A DNA stretch of 64,000 nt from Verrucomicrobiaceae bacterium (GCA_027490195.1 JAIXYN010000012.1:1-64000), one strand, 5' to 3'. Shown: positions 9,591 through 18,072, counted from the first letter of the stretch. The notes: generated from the letters alone by a model not told the origin. Program-made: numbers and translations.

Positions 9591-9730
9591 TGCTGGATGC
9601 TGGATGCTGGATGCTGGGTGCTGGGTGCTGGATGCTGGATGCTGGATGCTGGATGCTGGATGCTGGATGCTGGATGCTGGATGCTGGATGCTGGGTGCTG
9701 GGTGCTGGGTGCTGGGTGCTGGGTGCTGGG
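9591..9730 (+). repeat. Perfect 7-bp minisatellite, 20 copies of TGCTGG[A/G]
   Basis: Exactly 20 contiguous heptamers occupy 140 bp. Only the seventh base varies, and the variants are arranged in blocks: AAA GG AAAAAAAAA GGGGGG. It lies in the 334-bp gap between the transposase stop and the sulfatase-like gene, ending 115 bp before that gene's ATG. Because 7 is not a multiple of 3, every frame reads through the same heptapeptide series, which creates the CWMLDAG-type ORFs in the track; these are not genes. Confidence 0.97.
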
Positions 9731-9845
9731 TGTGGCGGAGAAGAAGGGCTTGATCTCGGTAAGGCTGTCTTGAGTGATGTGCGGAGTTGAGATATACCGG
9801 TGGAGCAGCGTATGAAGCGCTGTAGTTTTAGGTTCCTCATCCAGC

Positions 9846-12038
9846 ATGCCGCCTCCATCCTTGCAACGTCGTCACATTCTGAAAATTGTCGTGCTGACCG
9901 TGTTCGGCACGCTACTGGCATGGTATTTGAGCGCGATCCTGAGCTTTGCGGGCAACTCCTACGGCTTCAACAACCGCTTCTCGGAAGTGGCGATCCAGCA
10001 CCACTGGTGGTACCTTGTGTGGAGCAATCTGGTGGTGCTGAAGGGCTACCTGCTGGTGGCTGCCGGGTATGTGCTGCTGATCTACCCGCTGGTGCGGCTA
10101 TGGGGAAAGGCGAGGTCCTTTGCGCGCTGGGGAGTCGTCTGGCGCACGCTGCTATTTGCGTGCCTGCTGTACGGTTTTTTCATCTTCAAGCTGATGCTGG
10201 AGAAGCCGTACTTCGGTGACTACAGCTATCTGCTGGGCTGGTATGATGCGCTGGGGCGGGTGTGCGGCACGGGAGTGCAGGATGCGGTGCATGCGCTGAT
10301 CACGCAGGTGTTTCCGCTGACAGCCATTGTGTGCGCAGCCGGTTTTTATCTCTTTGAGCTGCGCCGCTGGTTCACCCGCGCCGCACGACCGCTGCTGTTC
10401 AGTTTTGCGACGGTGGGGGGCTTGCTGGCACTGTTTGTTGTGAGCGGCTATGGCGTGAGTCGTGCACCAGATATTGAGGGGCTGGCAGGCGGTAGAAAGC
10501 GGCCTAAAAACATTGTTATCCTCGGCTCGGACTCGCTGCGTGCAGATCATCTCTCGTGCAATGGCTACCACCGCATGACGTCGCCGAACATCGACCGCAT
10601 CGCGGCGAAGGGGGTGAACTTTGAGCGCTGCCTGACGCCGATCGCCTCGACGCTGGAGTCGCTCACGAGCATGTTTTCCTCACAGTATCCGCACACGCAC
10701 GGGGTGAGGCACATGTTCCCGAGCCGAGCGATGGTCGACCGGGCCAATCTGGAAGCGCCCTCGCTGGGCGCGGAGTTGAAGCGTCTGGGCTATGACACCT
10801 CAGTGATCGGCGACTGGTGCGCTTGTGGATTCAACGAACTGCCGATGGGCTTCGAGAAGATCATCGTCTCCGACTTTGACAACTTCCGCGTCTATATGAG
10901 CGAGGTGGTCTTTCTGCATCATCAGATCCTGCCGTTGTTTTTTGACAATCGTGTGGGCCATATGCTGTTTCCCAAGCTCAAGTCATTCGCCAACTACATG
11001 ACTCCGGAGGTGGTCACGGATCAGGTGATTGATCGCATCCAGCAGCGAGCGGGGGACAGGCAGCCGTTTTTGCTCCTGGGCTATTACTCCTGCACACACC
11101 TGCCTTACAAGACGCCCACGCATTATGCGAAGCTGTGGACGGACCCGAAGTATGACGGCCCGCACAAGCATGAGCTGGCGCTGAACGTGGATGAGTTCAT
11201 CGGCGGTACCGACATCAATGAAAAGTGGAGCAAGTTGCCACGCAAGGAGGTGGAGCAGATCACCGCGCTGTATGACGGCTGCGTGCGAATGTTTGACGAT
11301 TCAGTGGGCCGCGTGGTCGCAGAACTCGAAAAGCAGGGGCTGCTGGATGATACGATCATTTTGATCACCGGTGATCATGGCGATGATCTTTTCGAGCCGA
11401 ACTGCACCTTCGGGCATGGCACCACTTTCAACGGCGGTGATCAGGCGAACCACGTGCCGGCGATCTTCCATGTCCCCGGTGTGGACAAGCCGCAGCGGCA
11501 TCCGCAGCTCGCACGTACGCTGGACTTTGCGCCCACGCTGCTCGATCTCGTTGGCGCGCCTGCGCAGCCGCGCTTTGAAGGCACTAGCCTAGCGCCGCTG
11601 ATCCGCGGGGAGAAGAAGAGCCTCGGCCTAGCCTACTTCGGCGAGACCAGCTATCTCTTTTTCCGCCGCACCATTCCAGGTGAAGATCCGCTGTTTATTC
11701 CGCCGATGGATGAGACCACCTTCATCGATCCAGACTTCGACTTTCACTTTGTGCTCAAGGACAAGTTTCAGGACGCGGTGCTGAAAACGAAAGAGCACTG
11801 CGTGCGCACGGAGCGCTTCAAGTACATCCGCACCCCCGGCGCGCAGCATTCCATCGAGCGCCTGTTCGATCTGCGCGAAGACCCGCACTGCGAGCGTGAT
11901 GTGAAAACGCGCTATCCTGAAGTGAAGGCGCGCCTTTCCGCTGCCATGGACGAGTGGCTGACCACGCACAAGCAGAGCACCACGGCGGAGATTTACGGCA
12001 TCCTGGGAGAAGACACGCTGCAGCCCACTGCGCCATGA
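9846..12038 (+). CDS. Membrane-anchored sulfatase/AlkP-superfamily hydrolase or transferase
   Basis: 730 aa. Residues 1-205 contain about five membrane segments (for example ILKIVVLTVFGTLLAWYLSAIL); residues 220-700 form a periplasmic AlkP/sulfatase-fold catalytic domain. Metal-ligand motifs are IVILGSDSLRADHL, TGDHGDDLFE and FGHGT. The sulfatase signature Cys-x-Pro-Ser-Arg is absent. Aligning the conserved TSMFSSQYPHTHGV helix puts Thr (STLESL) at the nucleophile position, as in phosphoglycerol/phosphoethanolamine transferases of the LtaS/EptA type. It may therefore be a phospho- or lipid-head-group transferase and not a sulfatase; this is inferred. Its stop overlaps the next gene's start (ATGA). 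The 20-copy heptamer repeat lies directly upstream and could affect its expression. Confidence 0.85.
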   Translation: MPPPSLQRRHILKIVVLTVFGTLLAWYLSAILSFAGNSYGFNNRFSEVAIQHHWWYLVWSNLVVLKGYLLVAAGYVLLIYPLVRLWGKARSFARWGVVWRTLLFACLLYGFFIFKLMLEKPYFGDYSYLLGWYDALGRVCGTGVQDAVHALITQVFPLTAIVCAAGFYLFELRRWFTRAARPLLFSFATVGGLLALFVVSGYGVSRAPDIEGLAGGRKRPKNIVILGSDSLRADHLSCNGYHRMTSPNIDRIAAKGVNFERCLTPIASTLESLTSMFSSQYPHTHGVRHMFPSRAMVDRANLEAPSLGAELKRLGYDTSVIGDWCACGFNELPMGFEKIIVSDFDNFRVYMSEVVFLHHQILPLFFDNRVGHMLFPKLKSFANYMTPEVVTDQVIDRIQQRAGDRQPFLLLGYYSCTHLPYKTPTHYAKLWTDPKYDGPHKHELALNVDEFIGGTDINEKWSKLPRKEVEQITALYDGCVRMFDDSVGRVVAELEKQGLLDDTIILITGDHGDDLFEPNCTFGHGTTFNGGDQANHVPAIFHVPGVDKPQRHPQLARTLDFAPTLLDLVGAPAQPRFEGTSLAPLIRGEKKSLGLAYFGETSYLFFRRTIPGEDPLFIPPMDETTFIDPDFDFHFVLKDKFQDAVLKTKEHCVRTERFKYIRTPGAQHSIERLFDLREDPHCERDVKTRYPEVKARLSAAMDEWLTTHKQSTTAEIYGILGEDTLQPTAP

Positions 12039-12436
12039 ACGCCGCCGATCTTCCACATCTCGTTATCGGCGCATGCATGAACGTGCACCGCACGCTCGGG
12101 CCGGGGCTAACACAGGACGCGTATGAGGAATGCGTGGCCATTGAGCTGCGTGATCTGGAGTTTGATTTCAAACGACACGTGCCGCTGGAGTTTAAATACC
12201 ATGGGCGCACGGTGCAAACCGCGACGCGGCTGGACTTTGTGGTGGGTGAGTCACTGCTGCTGCTGGTGCGGTCTCAGGAAGAAATCAGCCAGCTGCAGCA
12301 GCAGGAGCTGGAGGCGAAGGTCAGGCTGGGTCGCTTCACCGCAGGGCTGATCGTCAATTTCAACGTCGGCACGCTGCGCAAAGGCATTCATCAGATCACG
12401 GTGAAGAGGCGGGTGGAAGGTGAGAAGAGAGTGTGA
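12035..12436 (+). CDS. GxxExxY protein (PDDEXK_3-type)
   Basis: 133 aa from the ATG that overlaps the stop of the sulfatase-like gene; the ORF track extension to 11954 lies inside that gene. The sequence shows the family hallmarks: IGACMNVHRTLGPGLTQDAYEECVAIEL (GxxExxY region, with Gln where Glu is usual), a strand ending LDFVVGESLLLLV, and a C-terminal GLIVNFNVGTLRKGIHQI. The family has a PD-(D/E)xK nuclease-like fold but its biological role is not established, and it is scattered beside unrelated genes in many PVC bacteria. Translational coupling to the upstream enzyme is probably positional, not functional. Confidence 0.85.
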   Translation: MNAADLPHLVIGACMNVHRTLGPGLTQDAYEECVAIELRDLEFDFKRHVPLEFKYHGRTVQTATRLDFVVGESLLLLVRSQEEISQLQQQELEAKVRLGRFTAGLIVNFNVGTLRKGIHQITVKRRVEGEKRV

Positions 12437-12675
12437 AAAGCTGATGGACCTGAGTTTGGAACCCAGCGCGCCAAATGCACCAGGCTTTCTCCGAGCTACA
12501 TTCCGGAACCTTGGCAGAAATCTTCGGGAATCACCCCGTCACAGATCAAGCGGGTGGCTTCCTCACCATTGCCCACTGAGTAGTTGAGGGGAATTGCAAG
12601 AAACAAACCAAAAGGACTCTGCAAAGATTGTGCAAGAATGTGAAAAGGTTGTGCAATTGGCACGTTTGTTCGAAC
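12437..12675 (+). promoter_or_regulatory. Intergenic leader of the DUF1549/DUF1553 gene with direct TTGTGCAA repeats
   Basis: This 239-bp gap holds no gene. Two identical TTGTGCAA octamers at 12628-12635 and 12649-12656 are spaced 21 bp (two helical turns), just upstream of the ATG at 12676; such spacing suits an activator or repressor dimer. No clear -35/-10 pair was identified. Confidence 0.3.
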
Positions 12676-15162
12676 ATGAAGAAACTTTTTGCCCTCCCCC
12701 TCTTAGCGCTCGTTTCGCTGTCTTCTGCCAAGGCAGCGGGTCAGATGGACACTGCTGCTGCTGCCAAACAGCTTGACGCGGTTCTGGCCAAAGATTGGGC
12801 GGCCAACAAGCTCAAGGGCAACCCGCAAACCGACGATAACACCTTTGTGCGTCGCATTTATTTGGATGTCATCGGGCGCATCCCGACCACCCGTGAAACG
12901 GAGGAATTCCTGAACTCCCAAGAAGCCAACAAGCGCGCAAAGCTGATCGACAAGCTGCTCGCCTCCGAAGCTTACGTGCAGCATTCCTTCAACTACTGGG
13001 CGGATGTGCTGCGTGTCACCTCCAATGGCAACCAGACGGGAGGCATCACCGGAGCGGCGTATGCGAACTTCGTCAAAGACAGCCTGCGGAAAAACCAGCC
13101 TTACGATCAGTTTGTGCGCGAAATGGTGGCCGCACAGGGCAAGGCTTGGGACAACGGTGCCATTGGTTATTACATGCGTGACCGCGGCATGCCGCTGGAC
13201 AACATGGCCAACACCGTGCGCGTCTTCCTCGGCACCCGCATCGAGTGCGCGCAATGCCACAATCATCCCTTCGACAAGTGGACGCAGATGCAGTTCTTTA
13301 AGATGGCCGCCTTCACCTATGGCGTGCAGACGCAGGACTACGGCGGCGACACCATGGGTGGAGTGAATGATCTCCTGCGCGAAAAGGAAAACGCACTCCG
13401 CACCTCCATCAAAGAGCCTCAGCGCCCGCAGCGCGTGAAGAACACCGGCAAGATGACCAAGGAGGAAAGAGCCGCACTGGAGGCAAAGTACGTCAGCGAG
13501 CAGAAGAAGTACGAAGAGGAGATGAAGGTGGTGAACAAGAAACGTGAAGATGCACGTCAAGTTCTCCGCAAGGAACAGCGCGGCTATCAGGAGGCCATGA
13601 ACGATGTGCGCGACACCATGCGTTACACCTCTGTGAGCAGCAGCCCGCGCAAGCCGACACTGCCGCATGACTATCAGTACACGGACGCCAAACCCAAGTC
13701 CGCCGTGGAACCCGGTACGATGATGGGGCATGAGTGCATCACCCAGCCGGACGAGACACCTCTGCAGGCCTATGCACGCTGGATGACCAGCCCGGAGAAT
13801 CCCCGTTTCACTACCGTTATCGCCAACCGCCTGTGGAAGCGCGTGTTTGGCCTGGCCCTCATCGAGCCGCTGGACGAACTCATGGACACCACGGTGCCGA
13901 TGATTCCTGACATGGAGAAGCAGCTGGAGAAGCTGGTGGTGGACATGAAGTATGACATGAAGGGCGTCCTGCGCGTCCTTTACAATACGAAGGCCTACCA
14001 GGCCCAGGTCACCCGCGAAGAGCATGCCCCCGGCAACGTGTACCACTTCACCGGACCGCTGCTGCGCCGCATGAGCGCGGAACAGATGTGGGACTCTTTT
14101 GTCACTCTTATCAATCCCAGCCCGGACATGATCAACCAGACCAACCGTGATGTCATGGAGCAGCGCATCCTGCAGGCCAAGAAGATCGCCGACGGAGTCG
14201 AGGCGCTTACTCCAGAAGAAGCTCTCGCCGGTCTCAAGAAAGCTGCTGACATCTACAGCAAGAACCGTGAGCGCACCGAAGTGCAGCAGAAGCTCTTTTC
14301 CGAGGCCCGCCTCGCCACCAAGGAAGCCCGCGATGCGGCCGATGCCATGCCCGATGGCCCCGCCAAAGTGGCCGCTCTGGCCAAAGCAGATGAAATCAAG
14401 AAGAAGGCCGATGTCATTCGCGCGGAGGTCAATCGCATTCAGAACGAAGGACGCCGCGTGACTTACGCCGAGGTCATCGCCCCCGGAGAGAAAAAGCTCT
14501 TCGAAAAAGTCACCGGCAAGCCCTACCAGACAGTTTCACTGACCAAGAACAGCGGTGGCGACTCCTCTCCCGCCATGATGAGCGGCGGCGGCGACATGAT
14601 GATGATGGCCAACGGTGCCAAGGCTGAGAAAATCAACATCCCTGGCTATGACCGCAAGGAACTCAGCAAGGATGAGCAGAAGGTCGTCGCCCAGAAAGCG
14701 CGCGATGCCTATGCCGAAGAGGCTGACTTCTTTGGTATCACCAATGAGAAAGAACGCCGGGCTTACATCAGTAACCGTGAGCAGGTCAGCCGCAGCATGC
14801 TGCGTGCCGCTGAACAGGAAAGCCCCGCTCCGCGCGGCCACTACCTGCGCGAGTTCGGCCAGAGCGACCGTGAAACCATCGAAAACGCGAACAATGATGC
14901 CAGCGTGCCGCAGGCTCTGGCCATGATGAACGGTAGCCTCCTGCCGCAGATCGCCAGCAAGTACAGCCAGCTCATGCTGACCGTGAACAAGGCCCCGTAT
15001 CCAGATGACAAAGTGGATGCAGCCTACATGACCCTTCTCTCCCGCAAGCCCACTGCCGCAGAAAAAGCGGTCTGGCTCAAGGCGCAGGAAAGCGGACTCT
15101 CCAGCATGGAAGACCTTGTCTTCTCGCTGCTGAACACCCAGCAGTTCATTTTCATTCAGTAA
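12676..15162 (+). CDS. DUF1549/DUF1553 domain secreted protein (PVC type)
   Basis: 828 aa from the ATG at 12676 (MKKLFALPLLALVSLSSAKA, a clear signal peptide; the upstream start in the track gives no leader). DUF1549 follows at once (TFVRRIYLDVIGRIPTTRETEEFL), with the conserved CAQCHNHPFDKWTQ motif at about residue 190. Next come a charged coiled-coil insert (EERAALEAKYVSEQKKYEEE), then DUF1553 (PRFTTVIANRLWKRVFG, LLRRMSAEQMWDS), a second coiled region, and an unusual Met/Gly-rich stretch (MMSGGGDMMMM). The family is abundant in Planctomycetes and Verrucomicrobia, almost always beside a DUF1501 gene as here, and is thought to act on extracellular polymers; no reaction is established. The DUF1501 gene begins 47 bp downstream. 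Confidence 0.93.
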   Translation: MKKLFALPLLALVSLSSAKAAGQMDTAAAAKQLDAVLAKDWAANKLKGNPQTDDNTFVRRIYLDVIGRIPTTRETEEFLNSQEANKRAKLIDKLLASEAYVQHSFNYWADVLRVTSNGNQTGGITGAAYANFVKDSLRKNQPYDQFVREMVAAQGKAWDNGAIGYYMRDRGMPLDNMANTVRVFLGTRIECAQCHNHPFDKWTQMQFFKMAAFTYGVQTQDYGGDTMGGVNDLLREKENALRTSIKEPQRPQRVKNTGKMTKEERAALEAKYVSEQKKYEEEMKVVNKKREDARQVLRKEQRGYQEAMNDVRDTMRYTSVSSSPRKPTLPHDYQYTDAKPKSAVEPGTMMGHECITQPDETPLQAYARWMTSPENPRFTTVIANRLWKRVFGLALIEPLDELMDTTVPMIPDMEKQLEKLVVDMKYDMKGVLRVLYNTKAYQAQVTREEHAPGNVYHFTGPLLRRMSAEQMWDSFVTLINPSPDMINQTNRDVMEQRILQAKKIADGVEALTPEEALAGLKKAADIYSKNRERTEVQQKLFSEARLATKEARDAADAMPDGPAKVAALAKADEIKKKADVIRAEVNRIQNEGRRVTYAEVIAPGEKKLFEKVTGKPYQTVSLTKNSGGDSSPAMMSGGGDMMMMANGAKAEKINIPGYDRKELSKDEQKVVAQKARDAYAEEADFFGITNEKERRAYISNREQVSRSMLRAAEQESPAPRGHYLREFGQSDRETIENANNDASVPQALAMMNGSLLPQIASKYSQLMLTVNKAPYPDDKVDAAYMTLLSRKPTAAEKAVWLKAQESGLSSMEDLVFSLLNTQQFIFIQ

Positions 15163-15209
15163 GTCATTCAGCAAAGAAACGTCAAACCAACACCACACGC
15201 GCCCCTCCC

Positions 15210-16517
15210 ATGAAACAGGAACTTGCCTCCAAACTCGTCCGCTCAGGTGAAATCACCCGGCGTGATTTCGCTGCCAAGACCGCCAGCTCCCTCCTCGGAG
15301 TCGGTCTGCTTGGCCAGTCGCTCACCACCAAATCCTTTGCGGCCTTTGAGGGTTCCTCGAAGCTCAAGCAGGCAGCCACAGCGAAGAACGTCATCTATCT
15401 CTACATGAGCGGTGGTCAGTCCCACATGGACACCTGGGATCCGAAGGAAGGCGTAGAAACCGCCGGCCCGACCAAGCCCATCAAGACCAGCGCGGACGGC
15501 GTACGCATCTCCGAATACCTGCCGCTCACTGCGCAGCAGATGCACCACGGCACGGTGATCAATTCCCTCACCTCCACGCAGGGCGCGCACGAGCAGGGCA
15601 ACTACATGATGCACACCAGCTATGAGATGCGCGGCACCATCCGTCATCCCGCCATGGGTGCCTGGCTCAATGTGTTCCAAGGCGGTGGCAACAGCACGCT
15701 GCCGAACTTCGTTTTCATCGGCAATGACAGCCGCCATCCCGGCGCGGGCTTCTTCCCTGCGGCGCAGGCCCCGCTGTTTGTCAGCAATCCTGAAAACGGA
15801 CTCAAGAACATCAAGAACGGCAGCCCTGAAGACAAATTCCAAGCCCGCATGAAGCTGGCGGATGAGCTCGATAAGGATTTCCGCACCACCTTCCCGCACC
15901 GCAATGTGAAGGCCTATGCCGACATGTATGATGATGCCATGGCCATGATGAAGTCCGAAGACCTCAAGGCCTTCGACCTCACGGAAGAGCCCGGCGAACT
16001 CCGTGCCGCCTACGGCAAGGAAGCCTTCGGTCAGGGCTGCCTCCTCGCCCGCCGTCTGGTGGAGCGCGGTGTGCGCTTCGTCGAAGTCTCACTTGGTGGC
16101 TGGGACACCCACAACGCCAACTTTGTGGCTGTGCCAGACCGTTGCGAAACCCTCGACAAGGGCCTCGCCACACTCGTCGCCGATCTGCACAATCGCGGTC
16201 TGCTTGAGGATACTCTCATCGTGCTGAACTCCGAGTTCGGCCGCACGCCTGACATCAATCAGAATGCCGGTCGTGACCACTATCCGAAGGCGTTCTCCGG
16301 CGTCATGTTCGGTGGTGGCGTCAAAGGCGGCTTCACCTACGGCAAGACCGACAAGGAAGGCCGCGAAGTTGTCGAAGACAAAGTCAAGATCATGGACTTC
16401 AACGCCTCCATCGCCTACGCGCTGGGTCTGCCGCTGGACCAGGTCATCTACAGCCCGAGCAAGCGTCCGTTCACGATTGCCGACAAGGGGCAGCCGATTA
16501 CGAACCTCTTCGCGTAA
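15210..16517 (+). CDS. DUF1501 family protein with Tat signal
   Basis: 435 aa. The N-terminus has a twin-arginine type leader (ITRRDFAAKTASSLLGVGLL), so folded export is likely. The body shows an AlkP-like fold typical of DUF1501: VIYLYMSGGQSHMDTWDPK near residue 55, SLGGWDTHNANF near 295, and LNSEFGRTPDINQNAGRDHYP with the late His-containing motif. It is the standard partner of the upstream DUF1549/DUF1553 protein. The pair probably acts outside the cytoplasm on a complex polymer or sulfated or phosphorylated glycan; that role is inference. The gene ends about 70 bp before a cluster of RAYT-associated hairpins. Confidence 0.93.
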   Translation: MKQELASKLVRSGEITRRDFAAKTASSLLGVGLLGQSLTTKSFAAFEGSSKLKQAATAKNVIYLYMSGGQSHMDTWDPKEGVETAGPTKPIKTSADGVRISEYLPLTAQQMHHGTVINSLTSTQGAHEQGNYMMHTSYEMRGTIRHPAMGAWLNVFQGGGNSTLPNFVFIGNDSRHPGAGFFPAAQAPLFVSNPENGLKNIKNGSPEDKFQARMKLADELDKDFRTTFPHRNVKAYADMYDDAMAMMKSEDLKAFDLTEEPGELRAAYGKEAFGQGCLLARRLVERGVRFVEVSLGGWDTHNANFVAVPDRCETLDKGLATLVADLHNRGLLEDTLIVLNSEFGRTPDINQNAGRDHYPKAFSGVMFGGGVKGGFTYGKTDKEGREVVEDKVKIMDFNASIAYALGLPLDQVIYSPSKRPFTIADKGQPITNLFA

Positions 16518-16585
16518 GCGGGGATTTTGCCGTGAGTTTGAAACACGCGATGCCGGAAGGTGTCGCGTGTTTTGCGTTGGGGGGG

Positions 16586-16684
16586 CGAAAGCCCAACGGG
16601 CTTTCGTATTTGAGCCCAGGGTTCGAAGAACCCTGGGTTACCGATCTACCGTGGCCTCTTTCGCGTGCAACTCCAACGGAGTTG
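16586..16684. repeat. Left hairpin cluster (REP-like) flanking the small RAYT
   Basis: Three perfect hairpins with 3-nt loops in 99 bp: CGAAAGCCC-aac-GGGCTTTCG (16586-16606), CCCAGGGTTC-gaa-GAACCCTGGG (16615-16637) and CAACTCC-aac-GGAGTTG (16668-16684). The central one reappears as the reverse complement on the other side of the transposase at 17250-17275 (26 bp shared, 16613-16638 in the left copy). Confidence 0.88.
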
Positions 16685-16715
16685 AGTCCGCCGTCGAATG
16701 ATCCAAAACTTGCGC

Positions 16716-17171
16716 ATGCCACAATCCATTGCCCGAGTTTTGATTCACACGGTGTTCTCCACCAAGGGGCGTGAACCCTCTTTCCACGATCCGGCGTTTC
16801 GCTCTGAGGTGTACGCGTATCTGGGCGGGTGCGCCAAGACGCTCGACTGCCTGCCCATCCAGATCGGCGGTGTCGCGGATCACGTGCATCTTCTGACCAC
16901 GTTGTCTCGCACGTTGGCGATGGCGGAGTTTGTGAAGGAGATCAAACGTGTCTCCACCAATTGGATTCAGAAGCGAGGTGGATTGTTCGGCCAGTTTCAC
17001 TGGCAGGCCGGGCATGGATGTTTCTCGGTGTCCGAATCTAATTTGAGCGCCGTATCGCGATACATTTCGAGACAGGAAGAGCACCATCGAAAGATCACGT
17101 TTCAGGAGGAATACCGTGAGTTGTTGCGACGCCATGGACAGACCTGGGATGAAGCATATGTGTGGGATTGA
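16716..17171 (+). CDS. Small REP-associated transposase (IS200-like Y1/HUH)
   Basis: 151 aa from the ATG at 16716 (MPQSIARVLIHTVFSTKGRE, the canonical family N-terminus); the track start at 16698 adds six residues. It contains the HUH motif in GGVADHVHLLTTL, the FVKEIKRVSTNWI helix, FHWQAGHGCFSVS, and a probable catalytic Tyr in AVSRYISRQEEHH. The length is normal for a complete family member and no frameshift is seen, so it may be active. It is flanked by symmetric clusters of perfect hairpins with 3-nt loops, the kind of DNA such enzymes bind. It differs clearly from the longer RAYT at 8366. Confidence 0.92.
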   Translation: MPQSIARVLIHTVFSTKGREPSFHDPAFRSEVYAYLGGCAKTLDCLPIQIGGVADHVHLLTTLSRTLAMAEFVKEIKRVSTNWIQKRGGLFGQFHWQAGHGCFSVSESNLSAVSRYISRQEEHHRKITFQEEYRELLRRHGQTWDEAYVWD

Positions 17172-17201
17172 AGATTGCCTGTGGCGCGGCGGCGGTGGAC
17201 A

Positions 17202-17300
17202 CAACCACGTTGTGGTTGGTCCTTGAGAGAACAAGATGATGGGGCCTGTACCCAGGGTTCTTCGAACCCTGGGCTTAAATACGGAAGGCCTTTGGCCTTC
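17202..17300. repeat. Right hairpin cluster (REP-like) flanking the small RAYT
   Basis: Mirror-like counterpart of the left cluster: CAACCAC-gtt-GTGGTTG (17202-17218), the inverted copy CCCAGGGTTC-ttc-GAACCCTGGG (within 17250-17275), and GAAGGCC-ttt-GGCCTTC (17284-17300). All stems are perfect and all loops are 3 nt. Confidence 0.88.
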
Positions 17301-17335
17301 ATGGAACCTGCTCACGGCATACTATACCCGGCACT

Positions 17336-17370
17336 CGGTACATGCACACGGTACATGCACACGGTACATG
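17336..17370. repeat. Short tandem repeat CGGTACATGCACA, 2.7 copies
   Basis: Two perfect 13-bp units plus nine bases of a third, lying just before the 3' end of moaC. GGTACATG recurs at 13-bp spacing. No function can be assigned. Confidence 0.8.
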
Positions 17371-17383
17371 TCTTGCCACAGCC

Positions 17384-17830
17384 TCACCCCTTCGTCTTCT
17401 TCACCAGCTTCACACCCTCGATGCGCATCTTTTTGTCCGCTGCTTTGCACATGTCGTAAATGGTGAGGGCGGCGATGGAGACGGCGGTGAGGGCTTCCAT
17501 TTCGACGCCGGTGGGGGCGACGGTGATGGCGGTGGCGGTGATGTGGATGGCTTTGGGCCGTACTTCAAAATCGACCTGCACTTTGCTCAGCGGGATCTGA
17601 TGGCAGAGGGGGATGAGGTATTGCGTCTGCTTGGCGGCCTGGATGCCGGCGATGCGGGCGATGCTGAGGACGTCGCCTTTTTTGACCTGGTTTTTGCGGA
17701 TGAGATCGAGCGTGGCGGGCTGGAGCAGGATGCGGCCTTCGGCGATGGCTTCACGGCGCACGGGGGGCTTGGCGGAGACATCGACCATGGCGGCTTCGCC
17801 TTTGCGATTGAGGTGGGTGAGCTGGCTCAT
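17384..17830 (-). CDS. moaC: Cyclic pyranopterin monophosphate synthase MoaC
   Basis: 148 aa, the usual MoaC length. It begins LTHLNRKGEAAMVDVSAKPPVRREA and carries the conserved LIPLCHQIPLSKV segment and the active-site helix GVEMEALTAVSIAALTIYDMCKA. MoaC turns the cyclic intermediate made by MoaA into cPMP, the first stable intermediate of molybdenum cofactor synthesis, in the cytoplasm. moaA is the next gene upstream on the same strand, but about 400 bp containing an inverted-repeat element separates them, so the two may not share a transcript. Confidence 0.97.
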   Translation of the reverse strand: MSQLTHLNRKGEAAMVDVSAKPPVRREAIAEGRILLQPATLDLIRKNQVKKGDVLSIARIAGIQAAKQTQYLIPLCHQIPLSKVQVDFEVRPKAIHITATAITVAPTGVEMEALTAVSIAALTIYDMCKAADKKMRIEGVKLVKKTKG

Positions 17831-17943
17831 GGGAAGGAGGATGCTAAGGATGAGGGGAGGGCGGGGAAAGTGGTATTTTGATTCCGTGACTGAGGTGGCT
17901 GTGGGCGAGGCGGGAGCGGGTTGTTGTTAGGTCGGTTGGTTTT

Positions 17944-18072
17944 GACAGGATTTACAGGATCGCAGAATTATGCAGGATTAAGGTGTTGTGATTTGGGGGC
18001 GCGGGCTGATGGCGGGATGGATTGAACTGATGACGCGAATTTTGTTAATTCTGCCATCGTGTTAATCCTGTC
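17944..18072. repeat. Noncoding element with 27-bp imperfect inverted repeats
   Basis: Arms at 17944-17970 (GACAGGATTTACAGGATCGC...) and 18046-18072 match as inverted repeats at 24 of 27 positions and enclose about 75 bp without a gene. The left arm also contains the direct repeat ACAGGAT. The rest of 17831-18237 contains nothing else recognisable. This could be a MITE-like dispersed element; copy number elsewhere cannot be judged. Confidence 0.65.

Noticed and set aside
9591-9730. Possible CRISPR array
   Set aside because: The units are contiguous 7-mers without spacers. The giant-gene repeats at 34-41 kb are also not CRISPR: they are 87-90-codon protein repeats without unique spacers.
9275-9847. 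ORFs built from the heptamer repeat (CWMLDAG / HPASSIQ type peptides)
   Set aside because: A 7-bp repeat gives an open heptapeptide series in all frames; there is no start context or family similarity.
17342-17881. 179-aa plus-strand ORF over moaC
   Set aside because: Gly/Asp-rich shadow of MoaC on the other strand; 18460-19194 over moaA is rejected for the same reason.
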